NCBI GenBank assembly: GCA_009781315.1
Contig: WQYI01000001.1
Coordinates: forward strand, 347,947-411,946
Source of the DNA: Candidatus Endomicrobium embiratermitis
GTDB lineage: Bacteria; Elusimicrobiota; Endomicrobiia; Endomicrobiales; Endomicrobiaceae
Reading direction: 5' to 3'
DNA: 64,000 nt
Shown here: positions 1 through 8,732 of the stretch, one piece after another
How the letters are laid out: each line of letters opens with the position of its first letter
Position numbering within the stretch: the first letter of the stretch is position 1
Position numbers and translations under genes: made by a program
Notes under the pieces: generated by a model
Database searches by the model: none
The model's input: only the letters and a program-made list of their open reading frames with translations
Told to the model about the DNA's origin: nothing

Positions 1-30
1 TTCTTCAGACAAAAAATATTCCATTACCAT
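1..30 (-). CDS. Probable acyl-CoA dehydrogenase, N-terminal fragment cut by window edge
   Basis: Only the first ten codons are inside the window, reading MVMEYFLSEE from an ATG at 30 (a second ATG at 24). A Shine-Dalgarno-like AAGGGG lies just upstream. The phrase M-x-YFLSEE is typical of the start of acyl-CoA dehydrogenases, which oxidise acyl-CoA to enoyl-CoA with FAD. The gene would lie downstream of rnc on the same strand. Ten residues cannot prove the family, so this is a suggestion only. Confidence 0.4.
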   Translation of the reverse strand, partial: MVMEYFLSEE

Positions 31-50
31 TTAAAACCCCTTAGTTACTG

Positions 51-139
51 CAAAGTGTAAAGTGTAAAGTGAAAAGTGAAAATAAAAAACATTGTGTCTT
101 GACGTTATTTTCACTTTCAACTTTTCACTTTTAACTTTG
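51..139. repeat. Heptad palindrome H1 (AAAGTGW flavour)
   Basis: The left arm (51-83) repeats a 7-mer of the type AAAGTGT/AAAGTGA. The right arm (107-139) is its approximate reverse complement (TTTTCAC type), and about 23 bp separate them. The right arm runs into the end of rnc, so the rnc stop codon (131-133) and its last residues lie inside the arm. Confidence 0.8.
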
Positions 140-811
140 TCTTTTTATGTTTTCCAATGCTTTTTTCGCGGCTTCCTGCTGGGCCTCTTTTTTTGAGTGC
201 CCGACGCCTTTTCCCAAAAGCCTGTCTTTTATATAAACTGCAGCCTCAAATTTTTTGTCGTGGTCAGGACCGAATTCTCTTATTATTTTATACTTTGGAA
301 GCTCTTTGCAGTCCGACTGTGAAGATTCCTGCAGCCTGCTTTTATAATCCGTAATTTCTATTTCTTTCTGTCCGTCTAAAAACTTCAAGACAAACTTTTT
401 CGCGTTTTCAAAACCGCCGTCTATATAGATAGCTCCGCTGACGGCTTCAAAAGCGTCGCAAAGCAAACCTTCTCTGTTTCGCGCTTCTTTGCTGTCTTCA
501 CTTTTGCCCAAAAAAATAAAATCGCCGAGATTTATAAGTTTAGCCCAAGAGCTTAAATTTTGGGCTGAAACGATTTGCGATTTTAATTGCGAGAGTTTAC
601 CCTCAGTTTCTTCGGGGTATCTTTTATAGAGAGCGTCAGCGACAACCGCGGACAAAATACTGTCGCCCAAAAATTCCATTCGCTCATTATAATTTTTAAA
701 ACCCGACCCGGCAGCATGCGACTTATGCGTAAGAGCCGTTATTAAAACTTCAAGGTTATTGAACGTATATTCAATAACCTTTTGAAGTTTTTCAATCTCT
801 CTATTTTTCAT
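131..811 (-). CDS. rnc: Ribonuclease III
   Basis: Double-strand-specific endoribonuclease that processes rRNA precursors and structured mRNA. The 226 residues match the usual bacterial length. The signature NERMEFLGDS lies at 42-51, with E46 and D50 as likely metal ligands, and D119/E122 form the second acidic pair. A C-terminal dsRNA-binding domain spans about 155-225, ending in the GKGVGHSKKEAQQEAAKKAL region. The start overlaps the end of fabF by 11 bp, so it is the last gene of the fab operon. The last few codons and the stop fall inside palindromic repeat H1, so the native C-terminus may have been rewritten by that element. Confidence 0.95.
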   Translation of the reverse strand: MKNREIEKLQKVIEYTFNNLEVLITALTHKSHAAGSGFKNYNERMEFLGDSILSAVVADALYKRYPEETEGKLSQLKSQIVSAQNLSSWAKLINLGDFIFLGKSEDSKEARNREGLLCDAFEAVSGAIYIDGGFENAKKFVLKFLDGQKEIEITDYKSRLQESSQSDCKELPKYKIIREFGPDHDKKFEAAVYIKDRLLGKGVGHSKKEAQQEAAKKALENIKRQS

Positions 812-2042
812 ATTTCTTAATAACTACGGTCGAATTATGTCCGCCAAATCCCAGCGAATTTGAAATAGCGCAATGAATTTGCTGTTCTCTTGCTTTATTA
901 GGGACATAATCCAAATCGCACTCAGGATCCGGAGTTTCATAATTTATCGTCGGATGGATGAAACCGCCCTGCATTGAAAGCACGGTCGCGGCAAGTTCTA
1001 CTCCCGCGGCGGCTCCCAAAAGATGTCCCGTCATCGATTTTGTCGACGATATAGGAATCTTGTACGCTCTTTCGCCAAAAACTTTTTTTATCGCGAAAGT
1101 TTCGGTTTTATCGTTCAAGGACGTTGACGTTCCGTGAGCGTTTATATAATCTACTTCGTCTTTTGAAATTCCTGCGTCGGCTATAGCGTTTTCCATAGCC
1201 AAAACAGCGGCTTTACCTTCCGGTTCCGGCGCGGTCATATGATAAGCGTCGTCAGACGCCCCGTAACCCGCGAGTTCGGCGTAAATTTTCGCCCCTCTCG
1301 CCAAAGCGTGTTCTAAAGTTTCTAAAATAATAATGCCGGCTCCTTCACCCATGACAAAACCGTCGCGGTTTTTGTCAAAAGGTCTGGAAGCCTTTTGAGG
1401 CTCGTCGTTTCGTGACGAAACTGCTTTCATATTGCAAAAACCCGCAAGCCCTAGCGGCGTAATTACAGCTTCGGCTCCGCCGGAAACCATAACATCCACA
1501 TAACCGTTGCGAAGCATGTTCAAAGCGTCGCCCATAGCATGGTTTGCGGAAGAGCAAGCGCTGCTAATTGAATAATTTGGCCCGGTAAAACCGTGCTGTA
1601 TGGCTATTTCGCCGGGAAGCATATTGGTTATTATCATAGGAATAAGAAAAGGGCTCACTCTTCTGGGACCTCTTTCAAGAAGAGCCTTCTCTTCTTCTTC
1701 GATAACGTCAAGCCCGCCCATACCCGTGCCGGTTATAACGCCGATTCTTGACATATCTTCTTTTGAAATATCAAGACCGGAATCTTCAATAGCCAGCTTT
1801 GCGGCAGCCATACCTACCTGCGTGAATCTCGCCATTCTTTTGGCTTTTTTCTTATCGACAAACTGCTCGGGGTTAAAATCTTTTATATAACCGCCGATTT
1901 TTGTCGAAAAAGCGCTTATGTCAAAATGTTCAATCGCGGAAATACCGGATTTTCCTTCCTTTAACGCTTTTGCAAATTCGGCATTTCCAATGCCTATAGG
2001 CGTTACTACGCCTATACCTGTTATAACTATTCTCTTTTTCAT
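801..2042 (-). CDS. fabF: 3-oxoacyl-[ACP] synthase II (KAS II)
   Basis: Condensing enzyme that extends acyl-ACP with malonyl-ACP in fatty-acid elongation. It has 413 residues with the full thiolase fold. The catalytic Cys is C163 in SSACSSANHAM, at the same position as in E. coli FabF. The two catalytic histidines lie in NAHGTSTSLND and STKSMTGHLLGAAAG. The start MKKRIVITGIG is the usual one and is preceded by AAGGCG. It follows acpP by 20 bp and overlaps rnc, giving the common acpP-fabF-rnc order. Confidence 0.97.
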   Translation of the reverse strand: MKKRIVITGIGVVTPIGIGNAEFAKALKEGKSGISAIEHFDISAFSTKIGGYIKDFNPEQFVDKKKAKRMARFTQVGMAAAKLAIEDSGLDISKEDMSRIGVITGTGMGGLDVIEEEEKALLERGPRRVSPFLIPMIITNMLPGEIAIQHGFTGPNYSISSACSSANHAMGDALNMLRNGYVDVMVSGGAEAVITPLGLAGFCNMKAVSSRNDEPQKASRPFDKNRDGFVMGEGAGIIILETLEHALARGAKIYAELAGYGASDDAYHMTAPEPEGKAAVLAMENAIADAGISKDEVDYINAHGTSTSLNDKTETFAIKKVFGERAYKIPISSTKSMTGHLLGAAAGVELAATVLSMQGGFIHPTINYETPDPECDLDYVPNKAREQQIHCAISNSLGFGGHNSTVVIKKYEK

Positions 2043-2062
2043 TTTATTAACGCCTTGATATT

Positions 2063-2302
2063 TTACTTTCCGGCATGCGTTTTAATATATTCAACCGCAT
2101 TTCCTACGGTTTGAATTTTTTCAGCTTCCTCATCCGGAATTTCAATACCGAATTCTTCTTCAAAAGCCATTACGAGCTCAACTGTGTCTAACGAGTCAGC
2201 GCCTAAATCATTAACAAAAGATGCTCCTGCTACAACTTCAGCCGGATCAACGCCTAACTGCTCAACAATAATTTCCTTCACTCTAGCTTCAAAGTCTGCC
2301 AT
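2063..2302 (-). CDS. acpP: Acyl carrier protein
   Basis: Carrier of growing acyl chains via a 4'-phosphopantetheine arm. It has 79 residues and is strongly acidic. S37 in [10 protein letters not shown] is the attachment site. A strong ribosome site (GGGAGG) precedes the ATG. It lies between fabG and fabF in the lipid operon. The 100 bp upstream of it hold a decayed heptad repeat (H2). Confidence 0.97.
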   Translation of the reverse strand: MADFEARVKEIIVEQLGVDPAEVVAGASFVNDLGADSLDTVELVMAFEEEFGIEIPDEEAEKIQTVGNAVEYIKTHAGK

Positions 2303-2360
2303 TTTTACTTCCTCCCTTTTGTTTTTTACAACTGTTCTGTTTATTTTGCTTCTAGTTAAT

Positions 2361-2399
2361 TAAGTGTGAGAAATGTCTTTATCTTCACTCTTCACTTTG
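2361..2399. repeat. Heptad palindrome remnant H2 (AAAGTGA flavour)
   Basis: A right arm built of TCACTCT/TCACTTT heptamers (2381-2399) faces a very short left arm (AAGTGTGAG, 2362-2370). The arm ends 3 bp from the fabG stop codon, matching the placement rule of the better preserved copies. It is a degenerate copy. Confidence 0.5.
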
Positions 2400-2402
2400 A
2401 TG

Positions 2403-3146
2403 TTACATATACATTCCGCCGTTTACCGCTAAAACATGGCCAGTTATATAGGATGAATCATCGCTTGCGAAAAACAGAGCGGCCTTAGCTATATCGGACG
2501 CTTCACCCAGTCTTGAAAGCGGAATTGTGTCCGCCATTGCTTTCTTCTGGTCTTCCGTTAACTTGTCGGTCATTGCGGTGCGGATAAACCCGGGAGCTAT
2601 TGCGTTGACAAGGATATTTCTTGAAGCAAACTCTTTCGCGCATGTTTTTGTTATTGCGATTACTCCGCCTTTTGAAGCGGAATAATTAATTTGTCCCGCA
2701 TTTCCCATCTGACCTACAACAGAAGCTATATTTATTATTCTGCCTTCTCTCTGCTTAAGCATTGGTTTTGAAGCTGCTTTTATACAATTAAATACTCCTT
2801 TAAGGTTAACCGCTATTACCGCGTCCCACTCGGCTTCGGACATTCTTAAAACGAGATTGTCCTTTGTTATTCCGGCATTGTTAATAAGTATATCTATTTT
2901 AGAAAATTTGTCAAGCGAGGACCTGACGAGATTTTCGCAATCTTCAGGCTTTGCAACGTTACATGCCACGGCTATGGTTTCAACGCCGTATTTCGACTTT
3001 ATTTCATCCGCGGTTTTCTGCGAAAGTTCCGCGTTTATATCAGAAATTACCAAATTTGAGCCTTCCTGCGCAAAAGCTTCGGCAATAGCTCTGCCTATTC
3101 CCTGAGCCGAACCCGTAACAACTGCTGTTTTACCTTTAAGTCTCAT
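2403..3146 (-). CDS. fabG: 3-oxoacyl-[ACP] reductase
   Basis: NADPH-dependent first reduction step of fatty-acid elongation. It is a 247-residue classical short-chain dehydrogenase: cofactor motif TGSAQGIG at 11-18, NNAG at 89-92, and a catalytic set of N115 (weakly placed), S142, Y155 and K159 (YSASK). The ATG overlaps the fabD stop codon (ATGA), indicating translational coupling. Its ribosome site lies in the fabD 3' end. In this cluster FabG is more likely than a generic SDR. Confidence 0.95.
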   Translation of the reverse strand: MRLKGKTAVVTGSAQGIGRAIAEAFAQEGSNLVISDINAELSQKTADEIKSKYGVETIAVACNVAKPEDCENLVRSSLDKFSKIDILINNAGITKDNLVLRMSEAEWDAVIAVNLKGVFNCIKAASKPMLKQREGRIINIASVVGQMGNAGQINYSASKGGVIAITKTCAKEFASRNILVNAIAPGFIRTAMTDKLTEDQKKAMADTIPLSRLGEASDIAKAALFFASDDSSYITGHVLAVNGGMYM

Positions 3147-4072
3147 TTACTTAACTCCTGTATTGTTTTTTGTAAACTTGCTTCATCTTCTATATTCAAT
3201 GCTTTTTTAGATCTGTCTATTCTTTTTAAAAGCCCGGCCAAAACTTTTCCGGGGCCAATTTCTATAAAAGTTTCAAAGCCCGAACTTATTATATTTTGTA
3301 TGCTTTCATCCCATTTTACCGCGCTTTTAATCTGTTTTACCAGTTTATCTTTAACAATTGTAGAGTCTTTTGTCAATACTGCGTCGCAATTTGTGTAAGT
3401 GCCGAAAGACGGATTATTAAATGTATGCTTTTTCAGTTCTTCAGCCATCATATCTGCGGCTGAAGACATTAAAGAAGAATGAAAAGGGCCTGAAACGTTT
3501 AAAATTACGCATTTCATGGCGCCTGCGGCTGCCGCAAGTTCAACTGCTTTTTGAACGGCAGCAACCGTTCCGGCTATGACTATTTGCCCGGGAGAATTAA
3601 AATTTACAGCTTCGCATACTCCTAAAACCGAAGCCTGTTTGCATATATCTTCAACCGCCGCTTTTTCCATACCCATTATGGCGGCCATTGTACCGGGATT
3701 TGCTTCGGAAGCCTTTTGTATAAATTCGCCTCTGGCTTTTACCATAGCCAAACCGTCCTGAAAACTGAAAAACCCCGCTGCGCATAAAGCCGAATATTCG
3801 CCCAAAGAATGACCAGCCGAAACAAACTCATATTTTGAAACGTCTATATTTTCTTTCAAAACTTCAAAAGCCGCCATACTTACCGTGAAAATCGCGGGCT
3901 GGGTATATTTTGTTATTTTTAAAGTTTCTTCCGGACCTTCAAATATGATTTTTTTAAGTTCGTCGCCTGCCGAATCTATTATTTCTTTGGCTTTCGGATA
4001 CTTATCATAAAGTTCTTTTCCCATACCTACTGTCTGGCTGCCCTGCCCGGGAAACATTAATGCTATTTTCAT
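3143..4072 (-). CDS. fabD: Malonyl-CoA:ACP transacylase
   Basis: Transfers malonyl groups from CoA to ACP. It has 309 residues from the start MKIALMFPGQGSQ at 4072, which has GGAG upstream. The longer open frame back to 4159 is only translation of repeat H3 and is rejected. The oxyanion motif GQGSQ is at 9-13, the nucleophile S89 is in GHSLGEY and H198 is in SGPFHS. It sits between fabH and fabG and overlaps fabG by 4 bp. Confidence 0.96.
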   Translation of the reverse strand: MKIALMFPGQGSQTVGMGKELYDKYPKAKEIIDSAGDELKKIIFEGPEETLKITKYTQPAIFTVSMAAFEVLKENIDVSKYEFVSAGHSLGEYSALCAAGFFSFQDGLAMVKARGEFIQKASEANPGTMAAIMGMEKAAVEDICKQASVLGVCEAVNFNSPGQIVIAGTVAAVQKAVELAAAAGAMKCVILNVSGPFHSSLMSSAADMMAEELKKHTFNNPSFGTYTNCDAVLTKDSTIVKDKLVKQIKSAVKWDESIQNIISSGFETFIEIGPGKVLAGLLKRIDRSKKALNIEDEASLQKTIQELSK

Positions 4073-4090
4073 TTTTACTCCGTAAAAATT

Positions 4091-4189
4091 AAGAAGTTGG
4101 GATGTTGAGAGGATGAGAAGATGAGCAACAACATCAAAAAAATTTTTGCCTTTGCTCAACTTCCAAACTTCCCATCATCTCATCTTCTG
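4091..4189. repeat. Heptad palindrome H3 (GATGAGA/GAAGTTGG flavour)
   Basis: The left arm (4091-4125) is a run of GAAGTTGG, GATGTTGAG and GATGAGA units. The right arm (4155-4189) is the approximate reverse complement. The core contains a GAGCAA ... TTTGCTC stem. It ends 3 bp short of the fabH stop codon and separates fabH from fabD inside an otherwise tightly packed operon. Confidence 0.8.
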
Positions 4190-4192
4190 TTT

Positions 4193-5182
4193 CTATATCC
4201 GTATTACTGCGGCGCCCCAAGTAAAACCCGCGCCAAAAGCCACAAGTTCTGCTAAATCGCCTTTTTGAATTTTACCTGTTTTTATGGCTTCGTCCAAAGC
4301 TGTTATCGTTGTTGCGGACGAAATATTACCTGTCTTATGAATATTTACAAAAACTTTATCCATTGAAACTTCAAGCCTTTTCGCTACGGCTTCAATTATT
4401 CTCATGTTTGCCTGATGAGGAATAAAAAGTTTTATATCATCGATAATTTTATTTGCAATTTCAAGCGCTTTTTGAGCGGCTAAAACCATTTTAGGCACCG
4501 CTGTTTTAAAAACTTCTTTCCCTTCCATTCTTATATAATGCATTTTCTTTTCAACCGTTTCCGCGCTTGCCGGATTGGCGGACGCGCCGGCCGAAAGATA
4601 TAAAAGATCGGAATGTAAACCGTCCGAACCCATAAACACGGACAATATATCATTATTTTCTTGTGAAGCGGCCAAAACCATAGCGCCCGCGCCGTCTCCG
4701 AATAAAACGCATGTATTTCTGTCCGACCAGTCGGTAAATTTCGACAACTCCTCCGCGCCTACAAGTAAAACCGTTTTATAAATTCCTGATTCTATAAAAG
4801 CTTTTGCTACGCCTATAGCATATATAAAACCGCTGCATGCCGCGGATAAATCAAAAGCAGCGGCATTATACGCGCCAAGTTTATTCTGTAAAAAACACGC
4901 AGTTGAAGGAAACAGCATATCGGGAGTTACGGTGGCTACTAAAATCAAATCTATTTGTTCGGGCGAAATCCCGGCGGTTTTCAAAGCCTCTTTAGAAGCT
5001 TCGCAGGCAATATCGGAAGTAAGCTCGTTTTTTTCCGAAACATGCCTTTCTTTTATACCGGTTCTCGTACTTATCCATTCATCCGAGGTTTCAACGATTT
5101 TTTCCAAGTCAGTATTCGTAAGGACTTTTTTCGGAAAATATGAACCCGTGCCTAAAACTTTTACGCCTGTTTTTTTATTCAT
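4193..5182 (-). CDS. fabH: 3-oxoacyl-[ACP] synthase III (KAS III)
   Basis: Initiates fatty-acid synthesis by condensing an acyl-CoA with malonyl-ACP. It has 329 residues. The catalytic triad is complete: C116 in LSAACSGF, H256 in IPHQANMRI and N286 in KTGNISSATT. The start MNKKTGVKVLGTGSYFP is typical. It begins 4 bp after the plsX stop, so coupling with plsX is likely. Confidence 0.96.
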   Translation of the reverse strand: MNKKTGVKVLGTGSYFPKKVLTNTDLEKIVETSDEWISTRTGIKERHVSEKNELTSDIACEASKEALKTAGISPEQIDLILVATVTPDMLFPSTACFLQNKLGAYNAAAFDLSAACSGFIYAIGVAKAFIESGIYKTVLLVGAEELSKFTDWSDRNTCVLFGDGAGAMVLAASQENNDILSVFMGSDGLHSDLLYLSAGASANPASAETVEKKMHYIRMEGKEVFKTAVPKMVLAAQKALEIANKIIDDIKLFIPHQANMRIIEAVAKRLEVSMDKVFVNIHKTGNISSATTITALDEAIKTGKIQKGDLAELVAFGAGFTWGAAVIRI

Positions 5183-5186
5183 TTAT

Positions 5187-6203
5187 TTAACCGCTTATGT
5201 TGCCGTATTTTGCTATTGCTTCTTTAATTTCATTCGTGATATCGTGTTCGGCTGCCCGCGCGGCGGAAAACACGGCGTTTTTAACGGCTTTAGCTTCAGA
5301 ACGGCCGTGACCTATTAAACATACTCCGTCAACTCCCAGCAAAGGAGCTCCGCCAAATTCGCTGTAATCGACTTTTTTTCTTAAATCGCTTAAAGCAAAC
5401 CATAAAAAAGGAAGAGAAGCCCAAGCTATGGGATGATCCTTAAATCCTTTTTTTATAAGTTTTAACATCATTTCAGCTAAGCCTTCGCCAAACTTTAAGA
5501 TGATGTTTCCGACAAAACCGTCGCATATTACAACGTCGGCCTTGCCTTTGGGAATATCTCTGCCTTCAACATTGCCTATAAAATTAAATTTGCCTTTTTC
5601 CATAAGTTTAAAAGCTCCCAAAGTAAGCTCATTGCCTTTAGTGGACTCTTCACCTATAGAAACCAAACCGATTTTTGGTTTTTCTATACCGATAACTTTT
5701 TTACAAAAAATATTTGCCATAATGGCAAACTGGAAAAGATGTTCCGCTTTGCAGTCCGCGTTTGCGCCCATATCGGCGATTATACAACTGCCGTTAACGG
5801 TAGGAAATCCGGTGGAAATGGCAGGTCTTAAAACGCCGTCTATTCTTTTTAAATAAAATAACGCCGCAGCCATTGCCGCGCCTGAATTTCCCATGGAAAC
5901 GCACGCGTCGGCTTTGCCGTCTGCGACCAACTTTGCCGACACCGACAGAGACGAATCCTTTTTTTGCCTTACGGCTTTGGCCGGATGTTCATCCATGCCG
6001 ATGACTTCAGTGGCATTGATTATTTCAATGTCAAGCGAAGTTACGTCGTACTTTTTATGATACTTTAGAAGTTCTCCGGAAATTAATTTCTCGGGACCTA
6101 CCAGAAGTATTTTATGATTTGAGCTTTTGGCGGCAAGAACCGCTCCTTCAACCGTAGCCTGAGGAGCATTGTCTCCGCCCATAGCGTCAAGGGCGATTAT
6201 CAT
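5187..6203 (-). CDS. plsX: Phosphate acyltransferase PlsX
   Basis: Makes acyl-phosphate from acyl-ACP for the PlsX/PlsY route to lysophosphatidic acid. It has 338 residues starting MIIALDAMGGDNAP, the family hallmark, with VSMGNSGAAMAAA and GADC-type glycine-rich stretches in the middle. The ATG abuts the rpmF stop with no gap. The gene order rpmF-plsX-fabH is widely conserved and supports the call. Confidence 0.96.
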   Translation of the reverse strand: MIIALDAMGGDNAPQATVEGAVLAAKSSNHKILLVGPEKLISGELLKYHKKYDVTSLDIEIINATEVIGMDEHPAKAVRQKKDSSLSVSAKLVADGKADACVSMGNSGAAMAAALFYLKRIDGVLRPAISTGFPTVNGSCIIADMGANADCKAEHLFQFAIMANIFCKKVIGIEKPKIGLVSIGEESTKGNELTLGAFKLMEKGKFNFIGNVEGRDIPKGKADVVICDGFVGNIILKFGEGLAEMMLKLIKKGFKDHPIAWASLPFLWFALSDLRKKVDYSEFGGAPLLGVDGVCLIGHGRSEAKAVKNAVFSAARAAEHDITNEIKEAIAKYGNISG

Positions 6204-6428
6204 TTATTTAGAAGCCTCTTGCTGCTGATTATCCTTAGCGGTCTTTTTTACTTTTCTGGGAACTATGAGTTTTCCGTTGTAAAATCCGCATTCGGGGCAT
6301 ACTCTGTGAGGCTGTTTTGCCGCTCCGCAATTTGAGCATTTGCTTGAATTAGGCATGGCAAGTTTTGAATTTGCCGATCTTCTTGAATCCCTGCGATGAG
6401 GGGTGTGTTTTCTCTTTGGATTTGGCAT
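6204..6428 (-). CDS. rpmF: 50S ribosomal protein L32
   Basis: Small basic ribosomal protein of 74 residues, starting MPNPKRKHTPHRRDSRRS. It has a four-cysteine zinc ribbon, CSNCGAAKQPHRVCPECG, so this is the Zn-binding form. The Lys-rich tail is slightly longer than usual. A GGAGG ribosome site precedes the ATG. It lies 2 bp after yceD and directly before plsX. Confidence 0.96.
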   Translation of the reverse strand: MPNPKRKHTPHRRDSRRSANSKLAMPNSSKCSNCGAAKQPHRVCPECGFYNGKLIVPRKVKKTAKDNQQQEASK

Positions 6429-6430
6429 TT

Positions 6431-6898
6431 TTACTTCCTCCGGTTATTCTTATTTAATAAATTTTCCCATCTTTGTTTTGCAAAATCTTCGTTTTGTTGC
6501 TGCGAGCAATCGCATTTATCGCTTTCTTTGTTATGTTTTCCGCATTCGGGACATATTCCAATACAATCCGGACCGCACAACGGCTTTGACGGTATTTCAA
6601 GAATTATCAATTGGCGTATTTCATCGCCTATATCAGCTTCGCCGTTTAAAAGGTCCATAGAGGACTCTATGTCAATTTCAACAGGGTGACGGTAAATTGA
6701 AAGACAGCGGGAGCACTCTATGTCTATATATCCTTCAACCGCCCCGCTGACATATATTTTATCGTCAGATATTTTAGAAGTCTTGAACCATACAGCAATA
6801 TTTGACGTAAAACCTACATCGCCTTCAAACTTCTCTATCCTTCTTTCAATTGTGCCGGAATTTAAAAAATCCGATGTATTTATTATAAGTTGTTTCAT
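6431..6898 (-). CDS. yceD: YceD/DUF177 family protein
   Basis: The 155-residue protein lies directly before rpmF, the classic position of DUF177, which is linked to large-subunit or 23S rRNA maturation. The CSRC motif sits at the family position. A second C-terminal cysteine cluster (CGPDCIGICPECGKHNKESD and onward) looks like a metal site. Precise function is not visible in the sequence. It is probably the first gene of the lipid/L32 operon, since only 34 bp separate it from the end of ackA. Confidence 0.88.
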   Translation of the reverse strand: MKQLIINTSDFLNSGTIERRIEKFEGDVGFTSNIAVWFKTSKISDDKIYVSGAVEGYIDIECSRCLSIYRHPVEIDIESSMDLLNGEADIGDEIRQLIILEIPSKPLCGPDCIGICPECGKHNKESDKCDCSQQQNEDFAKQRWENLLNKNNRRK

Positions 6899-6932
6899 AC
6901 AAAAGTATAAACTATTTGATTATAAAAATTGT

Positions 6933-8141
6933 CTATTCGTTTGTCAAGACTTTTTTAGATTCTCTGGCTATCATCAATTCTTCGTTTGTAGGGATTATTA
7001 TAACTTTAACTTTAGATTCGGGAGTGGATATAAATCTTTCGCTGTTTAAAGGTTTGTTGTTTTCTTCAACGTTTATTTCTATGCCTAAAGCCTGAAAATT
7101 CGAGCAAATTTGTTCTCTTACCGTTGGAGAATTTTCCCCTATTCCCGCGGTAAAAACAAGAGCGTCGGCGCCGTTTAAAACTCCGAAATACGCGGATATA
7201 TATTTTTTTATGCTGTAGCAAAGCATATTGAAAGCAAGCTTCGCTTTTTTGTTTCCCGCAGCTACGGCTTTTACTATGGTTCTCATATCGCCGGAAAGTC
7301 CTGATATGCCCATAAGCCCGCTTTTCTTGTTCAGTAAAATGTTTAATGCGGCAGCGTCTTTATATTCCGGATAAAACTCAAGCAAATAAGCGATTATCGC
7401 AGGGTCTATATCCCCGCATCTTGTGCCCATTACAACGCCCTGCAAAGGAGTAAAGCCCATTGAAGTATCGATAACTTTACCGCGTTCTATAGCCGTAATA
7501 CTCGAGCCGTTTCCCAAATGGGCAGTAATAAGTTTAAGTTCGCTTAAAGGTTTGCCAAGCATTACCGCAGCTCTTTGAGAAACGTAATTGTGCGAAGTCC
7601 CGTGAAATCCGTATCTTCTTATATGATCTTTTTCGTAAAACTCGTAAGGAAGCGCGTACATATAAGAATAATCGGGCATTGTCTGGTGGAAAGCAGTATC
7701 AAAAACTAAAACCGACGGTATTCCCGGAAGCATTTTTTCTACGGCTTCAATGCCTGCATAATGGGCGGGAGTATGCAAAGGGGCTATGGAAAAGCATTCT
7801 TTCAAACCTTCTTTTACTTCTTCAGTTACCAAAACCGGCTTTGAAAACTTTTCCCCGCCGTGGACGATTCTGTGCCCGACAACGGCAATCTCGTCTATGC
7901 TTTGAATGCTGCCGTTTTCTTTATCGAGCAGTTCTTTTATGACAAGTTCCACCGCCTGAGTATGATTTTTTACTCTTACGGAATCTTCTTTCTCTTCATG
8001 TCCAGCAGACTGCCTTTTATAATATGCCTCGGGAAGACCGATACACTCCACTATCCCCCAAGCTACCTTTTTTTCATTATCCATTTTAAAAAGCGTATAT
8101 TTTACGGAAGACGAACCGCAATTGACCACTAAAACTTTCAT
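6933..8141 (-). CDS. ackA: Acetate kinase
   Basis: Converts acetyl-phosphate and ADP to acetate and ATP, the last step of acetogenic fermentation. It has 402 residues from [15 protein letters not shown] at 8141, which has AGGCGG upstream. The open frame extends to 8180, but the extra residues (MLIVNCSL...) come from repeat H4. Family motifs are [29 protein letters not shown] and THLGNGSS. No pta gene is adjacent in this window. Confidence 0.96.
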   Translation of the reverse strand: MKVLVVNCGSSSVKYTLFKMDNEKKVAWGIVECIGLPEAYYKRQSAGHEEKEDSVRVKNHTQAVELVIKELLDKENGSIQSIDEIAVVGHRIVHGGEKFSKPVLVTEEVKEGLKECFSIAPLHTPAHYAGIEAVEKMLPGIPSVLVFDTAFHQTMPDYSYMYALPYEFYEKDHIRRYGFHGTSHNYVSQRAAVMLGKPLSELKLITAHLGNGSSITAIERGKVIDTSMGFTPLQGVVMGTRCGDIDPAIIAYLLEFYPEYKDAAALNILLNKKSGLMGISGLSGDMRTIVKAVAAGNKKAKLAFNMLCYSIKKYISAYFGVLNGADALVFTAGIGENSPTVREQICSNFQALGIEINVEENNKPLNSERFISTPESKVKVIIIPTNEELMIARESKKVLTNE

Positions 8142-8162
8142 ATTACCGCCTCTTTTTAAACT

Positions 8163-8289
8163 ACAATTTACAATTAACAATGAACAATTAATAATTATTG
8201 TGTTTTCGCTTTACGAAAACCTGCTAAATATGTTTTGGCTTTGCCGAAACTCCGACATTGTTAATTATTACTTATTAATTGTTAATTGT
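8163..8289. repeat. Heptad palindrome H4 (ACAATTA flavour) with double-hairpin core
   Basis: The left arm 8163-8201 is made of ACAATTT/ACAATTA heptamers and the right arm 8256-8289 of TTAATTG-type heptamers, inverted relative to each other. Between them are two 19-nt hairpins, 8202-8220 (GTTTTCGCTTTACGAAAAC) and 8232-8250 (GTTTTGGCTTTGCCGAAAC). The element ends 2 bp before the ndk stop codon. Confidence 0.85.
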
Positions 8290-8291
8290 CT

Positions 8292-8732
8292 CTATTTCCA
8301 GTCGTTATAATCGTAATTCATTATTTCTTCGGGTTTGAAAAAGAAAGAAACTTCTTTTTTTGCGTTTTCCGGACTGTCGGAAGAATGAAGGGCGTTTTTT
8401 CTGCCGTCCGTTCCGAAAAGATTTCTTAAAGTTCCCACAGCCGCCTCTTTAGAATTTGTCGCGCCTATAATGTTTCTTACTCTCATTATGGCGTTTTCCC
8501 CTTCCCATGCCATAACTATGACCGGAGCCGAACATATAAAACTTATAAGAGGTTCAAAAAACGGTTTGCCTTTATGGACGGCGTAAAACTCTTCCATTTC
8601 CGGCTTAGCAGGCTTTAACATTTTTAAACCCGCAAGCTTTAATCCTTCGTCGTCAAATTTTTTTATTATATCTCCGGAAAATTTACGGCAAACCGCATCG
8701 GGTTTAATTATTACGCATGTTCTTTCAATCAC
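8292..8732 (-). CDS. ndk: Nucleoside-diphosphate kinase (canonical copy)
   Basis: Balances NTP pools by phosphotransfer through a phosphohistidine. It has 146 residues, close to the family norm, with KPDAV near the N-terminus and H116 in NALHSSDS as the phospho-acceptor. The ATG overlaps the isocitrate dehydrogenase stop by 4 bp. A second, longer and divergent NDK lies at 25472. Confidence 0.95.
   Translation of the reverse strand: MIERTCVIIKPDAVCRKFSGDIIKKFDDEGLKLAGLKMLKPAKPEMEEFYAVHKGKPFFEPLISFICSAPVIVMAWEGENAIMRVRNIIGATNSKEAAVGTLRNLFGTDGRKNALHSSDSPENAKKEVSFFFKPEEIMNYDYNDWK

Noticed and set aside
4073..4159. N-terminal extension of fabD
   Set aside because: It translates palindrome H3; the true start with a GGAG site is at 4072.
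7679..8132. Plus-strand open frames opposite ackA and other housekeeping genes
   Set aside because: No ribosome sites or family features; the opposite strand carries well-conserved genes.
8142..8180. N-terminal extension of ackA (MLIVNCSL...)
   Set aside because: It translates an arm of H4; family alignment begins at [11 protein letters not shown].
8163..8289. Simple intrinsic terminators instead of a repeat family
   Set aside because: The arms consist of heptamer repeats with different flavours at different sites and lack consistent U-tracts; termination may be a side effect but does not explain the structure.
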